Assembly (NCBI GenBank): GCA_019187405.1
Contig: JABAQZ010000011.1
Coordinates: 236,814 to 300,813 of the forward strand
Length of the DNA: 64,000 nucleotides
Reading direction: 5' to 3'
Source of the DNA: Ignavibacteria bacterium
Lineage (GTDB): Bacteria > Bacteroidota > Ignavibacteria > Tepidaquicellales > Tepidaquicellaceae
The position numbers were made by a program, and so were the translations under genes. The stretch's first letter is position 1. Every line of letters starts with the position of its first letter. This document shows positions 1 through 9,400 of this stretch, piece by piece. A model generated the notes under the pieces. The model was given only the letters and a program-made list of their open reading frames with translations, ran no database searches and had not been told where the DNA came from.

Positions 1-44
1 TTATACGAAAGAAAAAATGAATGTTAAATGAATATCAGGTATGA

Positions 45-500
45 TTATTTCAATTCGTCGAGGAGATTTTCCAAAAATATTTTGATCTGCAGCAAATCTT
101 CTTTCAGATTCTCATTTTTTGAAAGTTCGTTATTGGATTGATTAGATTCGTGTTCAAACAAAGAAAGTTCTGTAATACCGCTCTTATTTAATCTCATAGT
201 TTCGGGTTGTGAAGTCTGAGGTTTTATGTTTTCTTTTTCCTGTTCTTTTATGGAGTAATTTCTAATAAGTTTTTTTGCGCCTTCAATTGTATATTTTTCT
301 TCCCTGAGAAGTTTTTTAATATAAAGAATGAGTTTAATATCTTTATTGGTATAAATTCTGTTACCCGAATGATTTTTAGCCGGGTTAAGCTGCTCGAATT
401 CAGTTTCCCAGTATCTAAGCACGTACTGTTCCAATTCGGTTATTCTGCTTACTTCACTTATCGAATAGTAAAGTTTCTTCATTGCAAAGTTTTTTGTCAT
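45..500 (-). CDS. MerR-family transcriptional regulator
   Basis: A 151-residue DNA-binding regulator. The N-terminal winged-helix MerR domain is visible at about residues 10-75 (SISEVSRITELEQYVLRYWE, then a GNRIYTNKDI wing and a helix rich in Lys/Arg). The C-terminal half is polar and Asn/Glu/Lys-rich and ends in a probable short coiled coil (LLQIKIFLENLLDEL). There is no Cys cluster of a metal-sensing MerR, so the signal is unknown. An alternative start at residue 7 (MKKLYYSISEVS) would fit family alignments as well, and neither start has a clear ribosome binding site. It diverges from the amidohydrolase-like lipoprotein gene across about 155 bases. The family call is firm; the target genes are unknown. 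Confidence 0.88.
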   Translation of the reverse strand: MTKNFAMKKLYYSISEVSRITELEQYVLRYWETEFEQLNPAKNHSGNRIYTNKDIKLILYIKKLLREEKYTIEGAKKLIRNYSIKEQEKENIKPQTSQPETMRLNKSGITELSLFEHESNQSNNELSKNENLKEDLLQIKIFLENLLDELK

Positions 501-656
501 ACGTGTATTTTCTGCAAAATATATATATACATTTCATATTTCAATACCTTTGCTAAATATATTTACTTTAATAAGGTTAACATTGTGGATTTAATTAGTT
601 AATTGATTTTGTTAGTTTATCCAAAATTTTATAATAAACAGAAAATCAGATAAATA

Positions 657-2327
657 ATGAATAGAATATTAATATTGATATTTGCATTACTTTTGTATTC
701 CTGCGGAGAAAAACCGGAAATTATTTTTACAAACGGTAAAATTTACACTTTGGACGAAAAAAATTCGGTTGTGGAAGCTATTGCCGTGAATCATGGGAAA
801 ATTATCGATATGGGGACGACAAATGATATAATGGATAAGTACTCTTCGGATAATGTAATTGATTTAAAAGGATCACCAGTTTTACCGGGATTTACGGATT
901 CGGAAGGTTCAATAATTGAATTTTCAAAAAATCTTAATTTCATAAATCTTTCTTATGCCAAAAGCATAGATGAAATAAAAAGTCTTGTTTCAGATAAAGT
1001 AAGTAATTCGTATGAAGGCGACTGGATTGGAGGCTATGGATGGAATGAGCTCAACTTATCAGAGCAGGATTTATTAAATATGAATAAATCGGTACTCGAT
1101 AATATTGCTCCGAATAATCCAGTATATCTTGTAAATTTAAGTTTTAATGCTGTCTGGGTAAATTCCCGATTATTGAGATTGCTGAATATTGATAAAAACA
1201 CTCCGTCGCCTCCCGGCGGAGAGATTGAAAAATTTCCTGACGGCGAACTGACAGGTGTCCTTTACGATTCTGCAGTTAATCTTGTAAAAAACAATATTCC
1301 TACTCTAATGAGGACAGAAATGAAATCTCAAGTTGAAAAAGGAGTAAGAGAAATTATCAAATACGGTATTACCGAAGTTCATGACAGGACATTGGGAAAT
1401 GAAGGAATTGAGATTTTCAGGGAGTTAATTGAGGGAAACAGATTTCCATTAAAAGTATATGCCATAATTTCAGGTGAGGACAGTTCGTTTGTAAATTCAT
1501 TTTTTCAAAAAGGACCGGAAATAAATTTTAACGACAAGCTAACAATAAAGGCTGTATCTATTGACTATGACGGACTGTTTGAATTACAGAATTCATCAAT
1601 GATTGATGATTTTAATGAAGACCCGAAGCGGGCTGCTCCTTACATAACGGAAGATCAGTTCAAAGATATTTATTCGAAATCCATTGATAAAAATTTTCAG
1701 TTGTGTGTAAAGACTGTTGGGGATAAAGCCGTAAGTACAGTATTGAGTCTTATTGAAACCGTAAACAAGCAAAAAAATGCCGGTGACAAAAGAACAATAC
1801 TTGAATACTGCGAGTTTATTAATCCAAAAGATCTTGTAAAAATTTCTGAACTTAAAATTATACCATCAGTCAGACCTGACGTATGTATGAATGACATTGA
1901 GATTGCTCCACAGATGATAAAGCCGGAGAATTTAAACAAACTTGGATTATGGAATTCTCTAATTAAATCAGGAGGGATGATTACAACAGGTTCTGATTTT
2001 CCTTTTCATCAGATAAATCCTTTCCTTCAGATTTATTTTCTTGTTACAAGGCAAAATCTTGACTCTTCATCTGTTCAGATTCCGAATCCCGATCAGAAGA
2101 TCAGTTTGCTTGATGCAGTTAAGTCATACACAGTCTGGCCGGCTTATGCATCTTTTCAAGAAAAAGAAAAAGGCACAATTGAAAAGGGAAAATTTGCAGA
2201 TATGATAGTTCTGTCAGAAGACATATTTAAAGCAGATTTAAAAAACATACCAAACATAAAGGTATTGATGACAATTATTAACGGCAGAGTAGTTTATAAT
2301 AATAAAATAATTCCCGAAAATTTCTGA
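657..2327 (+). CDS. YtcJ-like amidohydrolase-fold lipoprotein lacking metal-ligand His
   Basis: A 556-residue protein with a lipoprotein signal (hydrophobic helix, then LLLYSC with lipidated Cys16), so it is membrane-anchored outside the cytoplasm. The overall plan is amidohydrolase_3/YtcJ: the N-terminal beta-sandwich strand 'IFTNGKIYTLD', VLPGF at 75-79, a VHD motif, a VGDKA motif near 353 and GSDFP at 445-449. The usual zinc-binding residues are gone. The HxH after PGF is E83-G-S85, the His of HAIGD is Lys352, and the His of the EHA motif is Tyr384. Only Asp447 of the usual set remains. It starts a run of closely spaced plus-strand genes. I infer a pseudoenzyme, for example binding or structural, rather than an active hydrolase. 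Confidence 0.8.
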   Translation: MNRILILIFALLLYSCGEKPEIIFTNGKIYTLDEKNSVVEAIAVNHGKIIDMGTTNDIMDKYSSDNVIDLKGSPVLPGFTDSEGSIIEFSKNLNFINLSYAKSIDEIKSLVSDKVSNSYEGDWIGGYGWNELNLSEQDLLNMNKSVLDNIAPNNPVYLVNLSFNAVWVNSRLLRLLNIDKNTPSPPGGEIEKFPDGELTGVLYDSAVNLVKNNIPTLMRTEMKSQVEKGVREIIKYGITEVHDRTLGNEGIEIFRELIEGNRFPLKVYAIISGEDSSFVNSFFQKGPEINFNDKLTIKAVSIDYDGLFELQNSSMIDDFNEDPKRAAPYITEDQFKDIYSKSIDKNFQLCVKTVGDKAVSTVLSLIETVNKQKNAGDKRTILEYCEFINPKDLVKISELKIIPSVRPDVCMNDIEIAPQMIKPENLNKLGLWNSLIKSGGMITTGSDFPFHQINPFLQIYFLVTRQNLDSSSVQIPNPDQKISLLDAVKSYTVWPAYASFQEKEKGTIEKGKFADMIVLSEDIFKADLKNIPNIKVLMTIINGRVVYNNKIIPENF

Positions 2328-2333
2328 CATGTT

Positions 2334-3218
2334 TTGATTAAAGAAAAGAAACCCGAAACAGCGCTTGAATACATCAAAGTATCTGCCGAATATCTCTGCA
2401 AGAATAACATTAAAGATGCAAGATTGAATGCTGAATTACTTTTGTGTGATGTGCTGAAATGCGGCAGAATGGATTTGTATTTAAATTTTGACAAGCCGCT
2501 TACAAAGGATGAAGTGAATTTATTCAGAACATTTTTAAAAAGGAGACAAAGCCATGAACCAATACAGTATATAACCGGTAAAGCATATTTCTTTGGTTAT
2601 GAATTTAAAGTCAAACGCGGCATATTAATTCCCAGGCCGGAAACTGAAATTCTTGTAGAAAAAGTTATTCAAGACATTCTTCAGACAGGAAGAAAAGACG
2701 TGTCTATATTTGAAATCGGTTCAGGTTCAGGCTGTATTTCAATATCTATCATAGCCGAACTTATTAAGGAAAACGTTCATGCAGATATTGTATCGATAGA
2801 TATATCAGATGAAGCTTTGAATCTCTGTGAAGAAAATTCCAAAAGAATATTACAGGGAAATAATTCAGTCAGGTTTATGAAGACAGATATATTTAGATTA
2901 GAAAATCTTCCGGGTAAATTTGACTATATTGTCTCAAATCCTCCTTATATATCAAGCAGCGATTATTTGAAACTTGAACCGGAAGTAAGACAGTATGAAC
3001 CTGAAGAAGCATTAACTGACGGAAATGATGGTTTGAGTTTTTTCAGAAGGATATTCGGAATTGTATCAAAGGATAAATTTAAGGGTAAAGTTTTTTGTGA
3101 AATTGGATTCATGCAGAAGGATTCAATTTGTAATTTGCTTAACGAAACCGGTTTTTTAGATTATATATTTTACAAAGATTATGCCGGAATTGACAGAATT
3201 CTCGAGGTAAGAATATGA
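2334..3218 (+). CDS. prmC: Peptide chain release factor N5-glutamine methyltransferase
   Basis: A 294-residue HemK/PrmC enzyme that methylates the Gln of the GGQ motif in release factors using S-adenosylmethionine. An N-terminal helical domain (about 1-80) is followed by RPETE at 101-105, the SAM-binding EIGSGSG at 127-133 and the catalytic NPPY at 202-205, all in the expected order and spacing. Translation starts at TTG, six bases after the stop of the preceding gene. The nearest upstream ATG (2329) runs into a stop after two codons. It overlaps dtd by four bases (ATGA), which suggests translational coupling. Confidence 0.94.
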   Translation: MIKEKKPETALEYIKVSAEYLCKNNIKDARLNAELLLCDVLKCGRMDLYLNFDKPLTKDEVNLFRTFLKRRQSHEPIQYITGKAYFFGYEFKVKRGILIPRPETEILVEKVIQDILQTGRKDVSIFEIGSGSGCISISIIAELIKENVHADIVSIDISDEALNLCEENSKRILQGNNSVRFMKTDIFRLENLPGKFDYIVSNPPYISSSDYLKLEPEVRQYEPEEALTDGNDGLSFFRRIFGIVSKDKFKGKVFCEIGFMQKDSICNLLNETGFLDYIFYKDYAGIDRILEVRI

Positions 3219-3667
3219 TCGCGGTAATACAGAGAGTCAGCGAATCAACAGTATATATTGAAAATGAAATGTATAGCAATATAGGCGAAGGACTTTTAAT
3301 TTTGCTTGGCGTGGAAAAAGGAGATAATGAGGAACGTTCTGCTTATCTGGCTAAGAAAGCAATTGATTTACGGATTTTCCCAGATAAAAATGATAAAATG
3401 AATTTAAATGTAAAGGATGTTGACGGAGAAGTAATGGTAATCTCGCAATTTACTTTATGCACCGACAAAAGCAAAAGCGGCAACAGACCGAGCTTTACAA
3501 TGGCAGAATTGCCTGAAATTGCCAATAGACTTTATGAAAATTTTATATCCGAATTGAAAAATTATTACGACAAAAATAAAATTAAATCCGGTTTATTTGC
3601 AGGTAAGATGGATGTGAAACTCACAAACAAAGGACCTGTAACAATATTAATGGAGAAAAAAAATTGA
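3215..3667 (+). CDS. dtd: D-aminoacyl-tRNA deacylase
   Basis: A 150-residue protein of the expected length for Dtd, which hydrolyses D-aminoacyl-tRNAs and so recycles mischarged tRNA in the cytoplasm. The two active-site motifs are present: SQFT at 77-80 and NKGPVT at 138-143, carrying the cross-subunit GP motif. The N-terminus MIAVIQRV is typical. It overlaps prmC by four bases at its start and the next gene by four bases at its end (TTGA), so the three genes look like one operon devoted in part to translation quality. Confidence 0.96.
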   Translation: MIAVIQRVSESTVYIENEMYSNIGEGLLILLGVEKGDNEERSAYLAKKAIDLRIFPDKNDKMNLNVKDVDGEVMVISQFTLCTDKSKSGNRPSFTMAELPEIANRLYENFISELKNYYDKNKIKSGLFAGKMDVKLTNKGPVTILMEKKN

Positions 3668-4584
3668 AAGAGAAAATTTACATTATTGGATTAGGCAAAG
3701 CAGGTTCGGCATTAGCTTTAGAGCTTAATGATTTAGGATATAACATCAGTTTTATATCTGACCGGCATTCGGAAAGATTAAAGAAATTGGAAAAAAAACT
3801 GAGTTTAATTTCTTCATCGGAGAAACCTGAATCTGATTTTATTAAGAACTCTGACATCATATTAATATGCGTTCAGGACAGATACATAAAGGAACTGGTA
3901 AAAGAAATAAATGAAATGAATCTTGATCTGAGGAATAAATGTTTTTTACATATTTCAGGTTCGGAATCATCGGATGTTTTTGATTTTAACAATTTCCAAA
4001 AGGAGAACGCAGCTTCAATGCATCCAATTCAGACTTTCAGCAAATTCAGCGAGACAAATCATAAACTTTTAACGAATATTTATTTTGGCATTGAAGGCGG
4101 CAAAAGCGCAATTAAAATTTCAAAAAAGATAATAGAGAATTTAAATTCCAAATATATTTTAATTCCGAAAGAGAAAAAGAATCTTTATCATTCTGCCTGC
4201 GTTATATCTTCAAATTTTTTAGTCACGTTGCTTAATATTTCGTCCGAAGTGCTTTCAAACATCGGCATTGAGAAGAGCAAAACATTTGAAATCTTTGAAC
4301 CTATCATCATGAATACATTGCATAACATATCCGATGAAGGATTAATTAATTCTTTAACCGGACCTTTTGAAAGAAATGATATAGAAACAATTTCCAATCA
4401 CCTTAACTCCATCAATTCAGAATTGCCTTCATTAATTCCTTTTTACACACTGCTGGGAATGGAGACTGTCAAAGTAGCTTTTAAAAAAGAAAGTCTGAAT
4501 ATGAAAAATGTAATAAGTCTATTGGACTTAATGAATGAATACATAAAAAGCGAATCGGAAATTTATAATAAGACAATAAATTGA
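3664..4584 (+). CDS. Rossmann-fold / DUF2520 domain protein
   Basis: A 306-residue protein with an N-terminal dinucleotide-binding fold (IIGLGKAGSALALEL at about 6-20, then DIILICVQDRYI) and a C-terminal helical domain of the DUF2520 type. The motif 'ASMHPIQTFSKF' and the stretch 'KKNLYHSACVISSNFLVTLLN' are characteristic of this family, which is related to pyrroline-5-carboxylate/6-phosphogluconate-type reductases. The substrate is unknown. It uses a TTG start within a TTGA overlap with dtd. In several Bacteroidota this family sits near small housekeeping genes, as here. Family assignment is confident; enzymatic role is not. Confidence 0.85.
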   Translation: MKEKIYIIGLGKAGSALALELNDLGYNISFISDRHSERLKKLEKKLSLISSSEKPESDFIKNSDIILICVQDRYIKELVKEINEMNLDLRNKCFLHISGSESSDVFDFNNFQKENAASMHPIQTFSKFSETNHKLLTNIYFGIEGGKSAIKISKKIIENLNSKYILIPKEKKNLYHSACVISSNFLVTLLNISSEVLSNIGIEKSKTFEIFEPIIMNTLHNISDEGLINSLTGPFERNDIETISNHLNSINSELPSLIPFYTLLGMETVKVAFKKESLNMKNVISLLDLMNEYIKSESEIYNKTIN

Positions 4585-5294
4585 CACGTGAATTGTTTTC
4601 ATCGTTATATATTATGATAAAAGTAATTTTAATATTTTTTGTGATTATTGTTTCAGAAAAAACTTATGCCGAAGATAAAATGCATTTAGCAAATAGCAGC
4701 GCGGCAAGTAAGAATTTTACTGAAAGCAGAGTGATTAGTGATGATTCGGCAAAAGTAAAAACCGGTAAAAGCCGCACTCAGAAAATAAACTTTGGTGGAA
4801 TATTTCTGTCTCCGTATATAGGAGTGTCATTTCCTATCGGCGGATTTAACGACTATTCTAAATCAGGTTTTGCATACGGATTTAAGGCGGAGATTGGATT
4901 TAACAAACTTTACCCATTTGTATTTGGAGTTGTATATGAAGGACAAACTAATCCCGGCAATCCTGAATTTACGACGACAAACGTATTAAACACATACGAT
5001 ACAAAAATTACCTCTGTCGGCGGGAGCGTCGATTTTATTTTAAATAAGTACGTCAAATCAAACTTTACTTCGCCGATATTAACATTAGAAGTAAAGTACA
5101 CATCAGTTACAAAAGATATATCTCCCATTACAAACAATCCCGATATTCCCGGTGATAAAAATCTTTTGACATATTCAGCAGGTTTAGGATTTACAATATA
5201 TGTATTTGATTTTGTATCAAAATATACATTTGCAGATGAGTATTCTAATTTAAATTTTCTGGCAAGGATACACATCCCAATAGTCCGGTTTTAA
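4581..5294 (+). CDS. Secreted outer-membrane beta-barrel-like protein
   Basis: A 237-residue protein with a signal peptide ending near 'KTYAED', a polar Ser/Lys linker (about 35-70), then alternating strands with Gly/aromatic residues (GGIFLSPYIGVSFPIGGF, FGVVYEGQTN, SAGLGFTIYVF) and a terminal 'RIHIPIVRF' ending in Phe. This suggests a small eight-strand-type outer-membrane barrel. The TTG at 4581 overlaps the upstream stop (TTGA). An in-frame ATG at 4614 gives a cleaner signal peptide and may be the true start. Its stop overlaps the convergent glycosyltransferase gene by four bases. I do not recognise a specific family. Confidence 0.65.
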   Translation: MTRELFSSLYIMIKVILIFFVIIVSEKTYAEDKMHLANSSAASKNFTESRVISDDSAKVKTGKSRTQKINFGGIFLSPYIGVSFPIGGFNDYSKSGFAYGFKAEIGFNKLYPFVFGVVYEGQTNPGNPEFTTTNVLNTYDTKITSVGGSVDFILNKYVKSNFTSPILTLEVKYTSVTKDISPITNNPDIPGDKNLLTYSAGLGFTIYVFDFVSKYTFADEYSNLNFLARIHIPIVRF

Positions 5295-6397
5295 AACTTT
5301 CGTCCCTTCCAATTAATTTTTCTGCTGAATAAAAAGCTTAACGGGAGAAGCAGTCCGTAAAAAGCAAAGTACAATATGAATACAGGATAAATAATTAGCT
5401 GCTTAAGGCTGTTGAATTTTTTCAGAACAACCGATAGCAGAATAAGTTCTGAAAAAGACTTAACGACGATAAGCATCAGATAATTTTGGATGTCCATGAA
5501 AAAAAATCCGGAGACAAGCATCAGGTTCATCGTATATAATTCAAATCCCGTAATATATCCGAGTAAATTAATTCCCGTTCCTCCTCTAAACCATCTTCGC
5601 TTCTGGCTGAACAGCTCTTTAAGATTTTTACAAGGCAGAGTTTCCGCAAGGCATTTATCATCAACGGGAAATCTGATTTTGTATTTTCCCGAAGAATCGA
5701 TTTTTCTCATCAAAGCAAGATCTTCCGTTACTGAAAAGCTGATTGATTTATAACCACCTGTATCGTAGTATGCTTTTTTTGTAAAGGAAAGATTATTACC
5801 CAGACAGCTCATAATATGATTTAGACCTGCACTGGAAGAAGCAAGAGCAAGAAGATACATCCAGTCCAAATTTTGCAGCGAAGTAAAGAGTGTCCCGTCC
5901 TGTCTTATTCCGGTAAATCCGCAAACCATACCCGTATCATTGTCATAATATCCGGTCATTGTTTTTGCCCATTCCGGATTAACCGTGCAGTCTGCATCTG
6001 TAGTAATGATTACAGTACCCGAACAGATTTCAATTGCAGTATCAAGTGCGTTAGCTTTACCTTTGAGGTTGCCTTCTGGATTTATTCTGGAATTAATTAC
6101 TCTAAAAAAATCTTTGCCTTTTGATTCTTTGGACATGATCTCGAATGTATCATCGGTTGAGTTGTCATTTACGAGAATGATTTCAAGCAGGGATTCGGGG
6201 TAATTAATTTTTGCCAGAGATTTTATGCAGGAAGCAATGTTATCATTTTCATTTCTTGCGGCGACAATTAAAGAGACTTCGGGTTTATTGTCCTGATTGC
6301 CTTTCCTGATTTTAATTGACTTAATCAATCCGGAAAGCAGATAAAGATGGAGCAATAAATACAATACGGTTACGGCTGAAAAAAAATATTCCATCAA
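5291..6397 (-). CDS. Membrane glycosyltransferase family 2
   Basis: A 368-residue inner-membrane glycosyltransferase with a GT-A fold. An N-terminal membrane helix (about 5-25) is followed by 'SLIVAARNENDNIASCI', the nucleotide-sugar region 'LVNDNSTDDT', the DxD-like 'TTDADC' and the acceptor-site 'QKRRWFRGG' (QxxRW type). Three to four C-terminal membrane helices follow (about 285-360). The architecture is that of processive cellulose/hyaluronan-synthase-like enzymes, so it probably makes or extends a surface polysaccharide or glycolipid. It lies downstream of the M6-like gene on the same strand but after a good terminator, so it may have its own promoter. The sugar is unknown. Confidence 0.86.
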   Translation of the reverse strand: MMEYFFSAVTVLYLLLHLYLLSGLIKSIKIRKGNQDNKPEVSLIVAARNENDNIASCIKSLAKINYPESLLEIILVNDNSTDDTFEIMSKESKGKDFFRVINSRINPEGNLKGKANALDTAIEICSGTVIITTDADCTVNPEWAKTMTGYYDNDTGMVCGFTGIRQDGTLFTSLQNLDWMYLLALASSSAGLNHIMSCLGNNLSFTKKAYYDTGGYKSISFSVTEDLALMRKIDSSGKYKIRFPVDDKCLAETLPCKNLKELFSQKRRWFRGGTGINLLGYITGFELYTMNLMLVSGFFFMDIQNYLMLIVVKSFSELILLSVVLKKFNSLKQLIIYPVFILYFAFYGLLLPLSFLFSRKINWKGRKF

Positions 6398-6399
6398 AT

Positions 6400-6436
6400 A
6401 AAAAAAGGTGATTTCTTATGTAAAGATAATCACCTG
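6400..6436 (-). terminator. Rho-independent terminator after the M6-like gene
   Basis: On the minus strand AGGTGATT (6428-6435) pairs with AATCACCT (6406-6413) around a 14-base loop and is followed by a run of T. It lies 25 bases downstream of the stop codon at 6461 and just before the glycosyltransferase start. Confidence 0.75.
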
Positions 6437-6460
6437 ATTGTTAAAAAAATATTAAAATAA

Positions 6461-9400
6461 CTATTTTACGACGGCAATTTTAATTATTCGCGTCTCTTTG
6501 CTTCCGTCAATGTCGGCTTCAATTACTCCGTAATAAATTCCGCTTTGAACGTCAGAAACATTCCAGATAACTTCATTATCTGATTTGGAATAATTTGTTC
6601 CATTAAGCGTTGTAACAAGCTCACCTGAAAGATCAAGAATTTTAATTGTTACTCCCGAAGAGCTACCGTTCAGATAATATCTTATAAAAGTTTCATTGTC
6701 ATAAACTGGATTTGGCCAGTTGTAAACCTTATCCGACGGAAGTTTATCGGTAATGTTAGAAGGACTGCTTCCGGATACAAAATTATTATTTGAGAGATAT
6801 TTATCCTTTAGAAAATTTTTCCATAATATTTTATTTTCATTATACACAGTATTGGTTTTAAAACCATACAAATACCCGTCGCCGCCGGCAACAATTATGC
6901 CGAGAGTATCATTCAGGTTTGCCAGCGCAGGAGTAGAAACCGTATTAATGCCAATACTGATCGGAAATCCCGAGACAGGCTTACCGTTAACTCCGACAGC
7001 ATTCAGATTGCCGTCGGAAGAAACGTAAATGAGATCATAAACATTATCATTGTTCACGTCACACACGGAAATTCCTGAAGATATCCCGCTTGCAGAAGCG
7101 ACGGGGAAATTATCAAGCAAGACTCCGTTTTGATTTAAGGCATATATTTTATTATCGGCAGAAAAAATTATCTCCTGTCTGCCGTCGCTGTTTATGTCTG
7201 CAAGGACCGGCGATGAGTTAATGGAATTTAGAGAATAATTCAGATTAATTTTTGATCCGTTAAGAATGAGTTCGTTTTGATTATTGATTATAAGAACGTC
7301 TGCTGAAGTCGGCGATGTAATGTTTCCCGTTATTATAAATTTATTAAAATTTGTAATAAAGTTAAAAGTATCCGAAGCTGTTCCCGAAAATTGCTTAATC
7401 AAATCAGATACGGAGTCAATAACGCCTCCGGATGAAAACGGAGAAAATCTGTAGACAGCTCCGTTTGATTTGCCGATATAGGCAAATGAATTGCTTTTAT
7501 TTATAAAAGGAGGACAACTTATATAAGGAGTTGTCAGTGAATATTGAACCGAGCCGAGCGCTTGACTTTTAAAAATCACACCCTGATCCCGGACGGCAGT
7601 AACATAATTTTGAGTTCCGTCAAATACAAAAGCAGGGATATACTTGCCGTAATCTGATATTAGAATGCCGTCTGTAGTAACGGGAGAGCCGTCATGTCTG
7701 TATGCAAAAACTTTATTATTCGAATTTGCAAAAATTTCATCACTTGAAGTTTCAATAAAATCAAATGCTATAGCTTGCGAATTTCCTGTACTGTCAATTC
7801 CGATGTTGATAGGAAAACCTTTTATGGGACTGATCTGAACGCTTCCAATATTCAAATCAAAATTCATCAGAGTATCGATAATTGTAAAACCCTTTAAGCT
7901 GATATTATTGTTTGCAAGTGAATAGCTGAGAGAATTGGGAATGGACGACGGAGTGAATTCATTTTTATAAACGGAAGTCGGTACCTGATGGCTTCCGTTA
8001 AACCAGTAGTCAACCGGAGTGCCGTCGCCAGTAATAGAGCCGAACGGCGTATTAAAAGTAACGCCAATTTCTTGCGCGCCTTTTGCTTCTTCAAGGTCAA
8101 CGCCTTTGTGTTGTGAATTGTTGTTTATTGAATTTGAAGCAATGTTAGCATCGATAACATTCTCATCGATATGCCAGATTAGAATGCCTCCGCGATAGTT
8201 ATTTTCGCCGTTGATAAGACCCGGCAGACTCCAGTCAAAATTTTCCACATCTCTGATATTTCCCGACAGCAGGCTTAAATCGGTATAAGTACTGGAATAA
8301 TAAAAACCGTTTTCCATATCGGCAGCATAAATCGTTGAGTCAACAAAATTTCTGTTTCTGTAATAAATCGTCTGACCGTTATATTCAGGATCTCGGTTTC
8401 TGTTTTCAATAAGGAAATATTCTTTACTGTTAATTAAAATTTTAAGAATCGTCGAATCTCTCTGAATGTTTTTTGAGATTGCCGGAAGCCGTAAATTGCC
8501 CGATCCCGAAGGAATTACAACAGGAGAAACCCAGCCGAGAAATATTTTTTCCCATGCAGAAGGCTCAGGAGGGAAGATACCGTTATAGCTGAACAAAGAT
8601 TGACCGTCCATCAGACCGAATCTACCGATAGCAGTTTTGCCGTTAGAAGTATTAAAGAGGTCAGGCAGGCCAAGATAGCTTCCGAAACTTGCACACAATA
8701 TGCCGTTCATTCCAAGTTCGATAAGAAAGTTTCCGGATATAAGATCAAGCTCTCTTAATTCGGTCGAAGGAATAATCAAAGAATTCTGAATAAACACGCC
8801 GTCATTAGTTTGAAATCCGTTATAGCTCTGTCCGTAAATTTCCTTGAGACTTTTCAATCCGAGAAATACAGAAGGTATGTCATAAGGAGTCGGATCAAAT
8901 CCCAGAATCGAACTTACATCAACATCTCTTCCTGTTCCGGCATGAAAAATAACAAATGCAGTTCTCGTTAAATCATAACCCGAAAAATTTATAAAGCTAT
9001 CAGCTCTTGCCCATGAATCTCTGAATAAATTGCCGAGTTTTTCATTTCCTTCACCTGATTGAGGAGAATAACTTTGCATGTTGCCAGGGAGAGTAATTAT
9101 CTGACCAAACAGCTCAAAGTTAATATTGAGTTTGCCTTTGGATGATTTTTTATAATAATTTTTAAGAAACAAAAGATGGTCAGCAAAGTACGCACTGTCA
9201 TACGGAGGGGAATCGATAACTGTATCTTTTTGAGTAGTGGGATTGTAATATTTATTTGACATGTCAAAACGACCGTTTCCCGTAGTTCTTTCATCATTAT
9301 CTTCCTGAAACTGTACTAAAACAGCAACGATTTTTACTGAATCTATTCCCGAAAAAAATGATTTTGGTGCGGAGCTGATTTGTTTTCCGGGATTAACCGG

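Noticed and set aside
545..552. TACCTTTG resembling the Bacteroidota -7 box (TAnnTTTG)
   Set aside because: No -33 TTG at the proper distance upstream, and such short motifs are expected by chance in AT-rich DNA.
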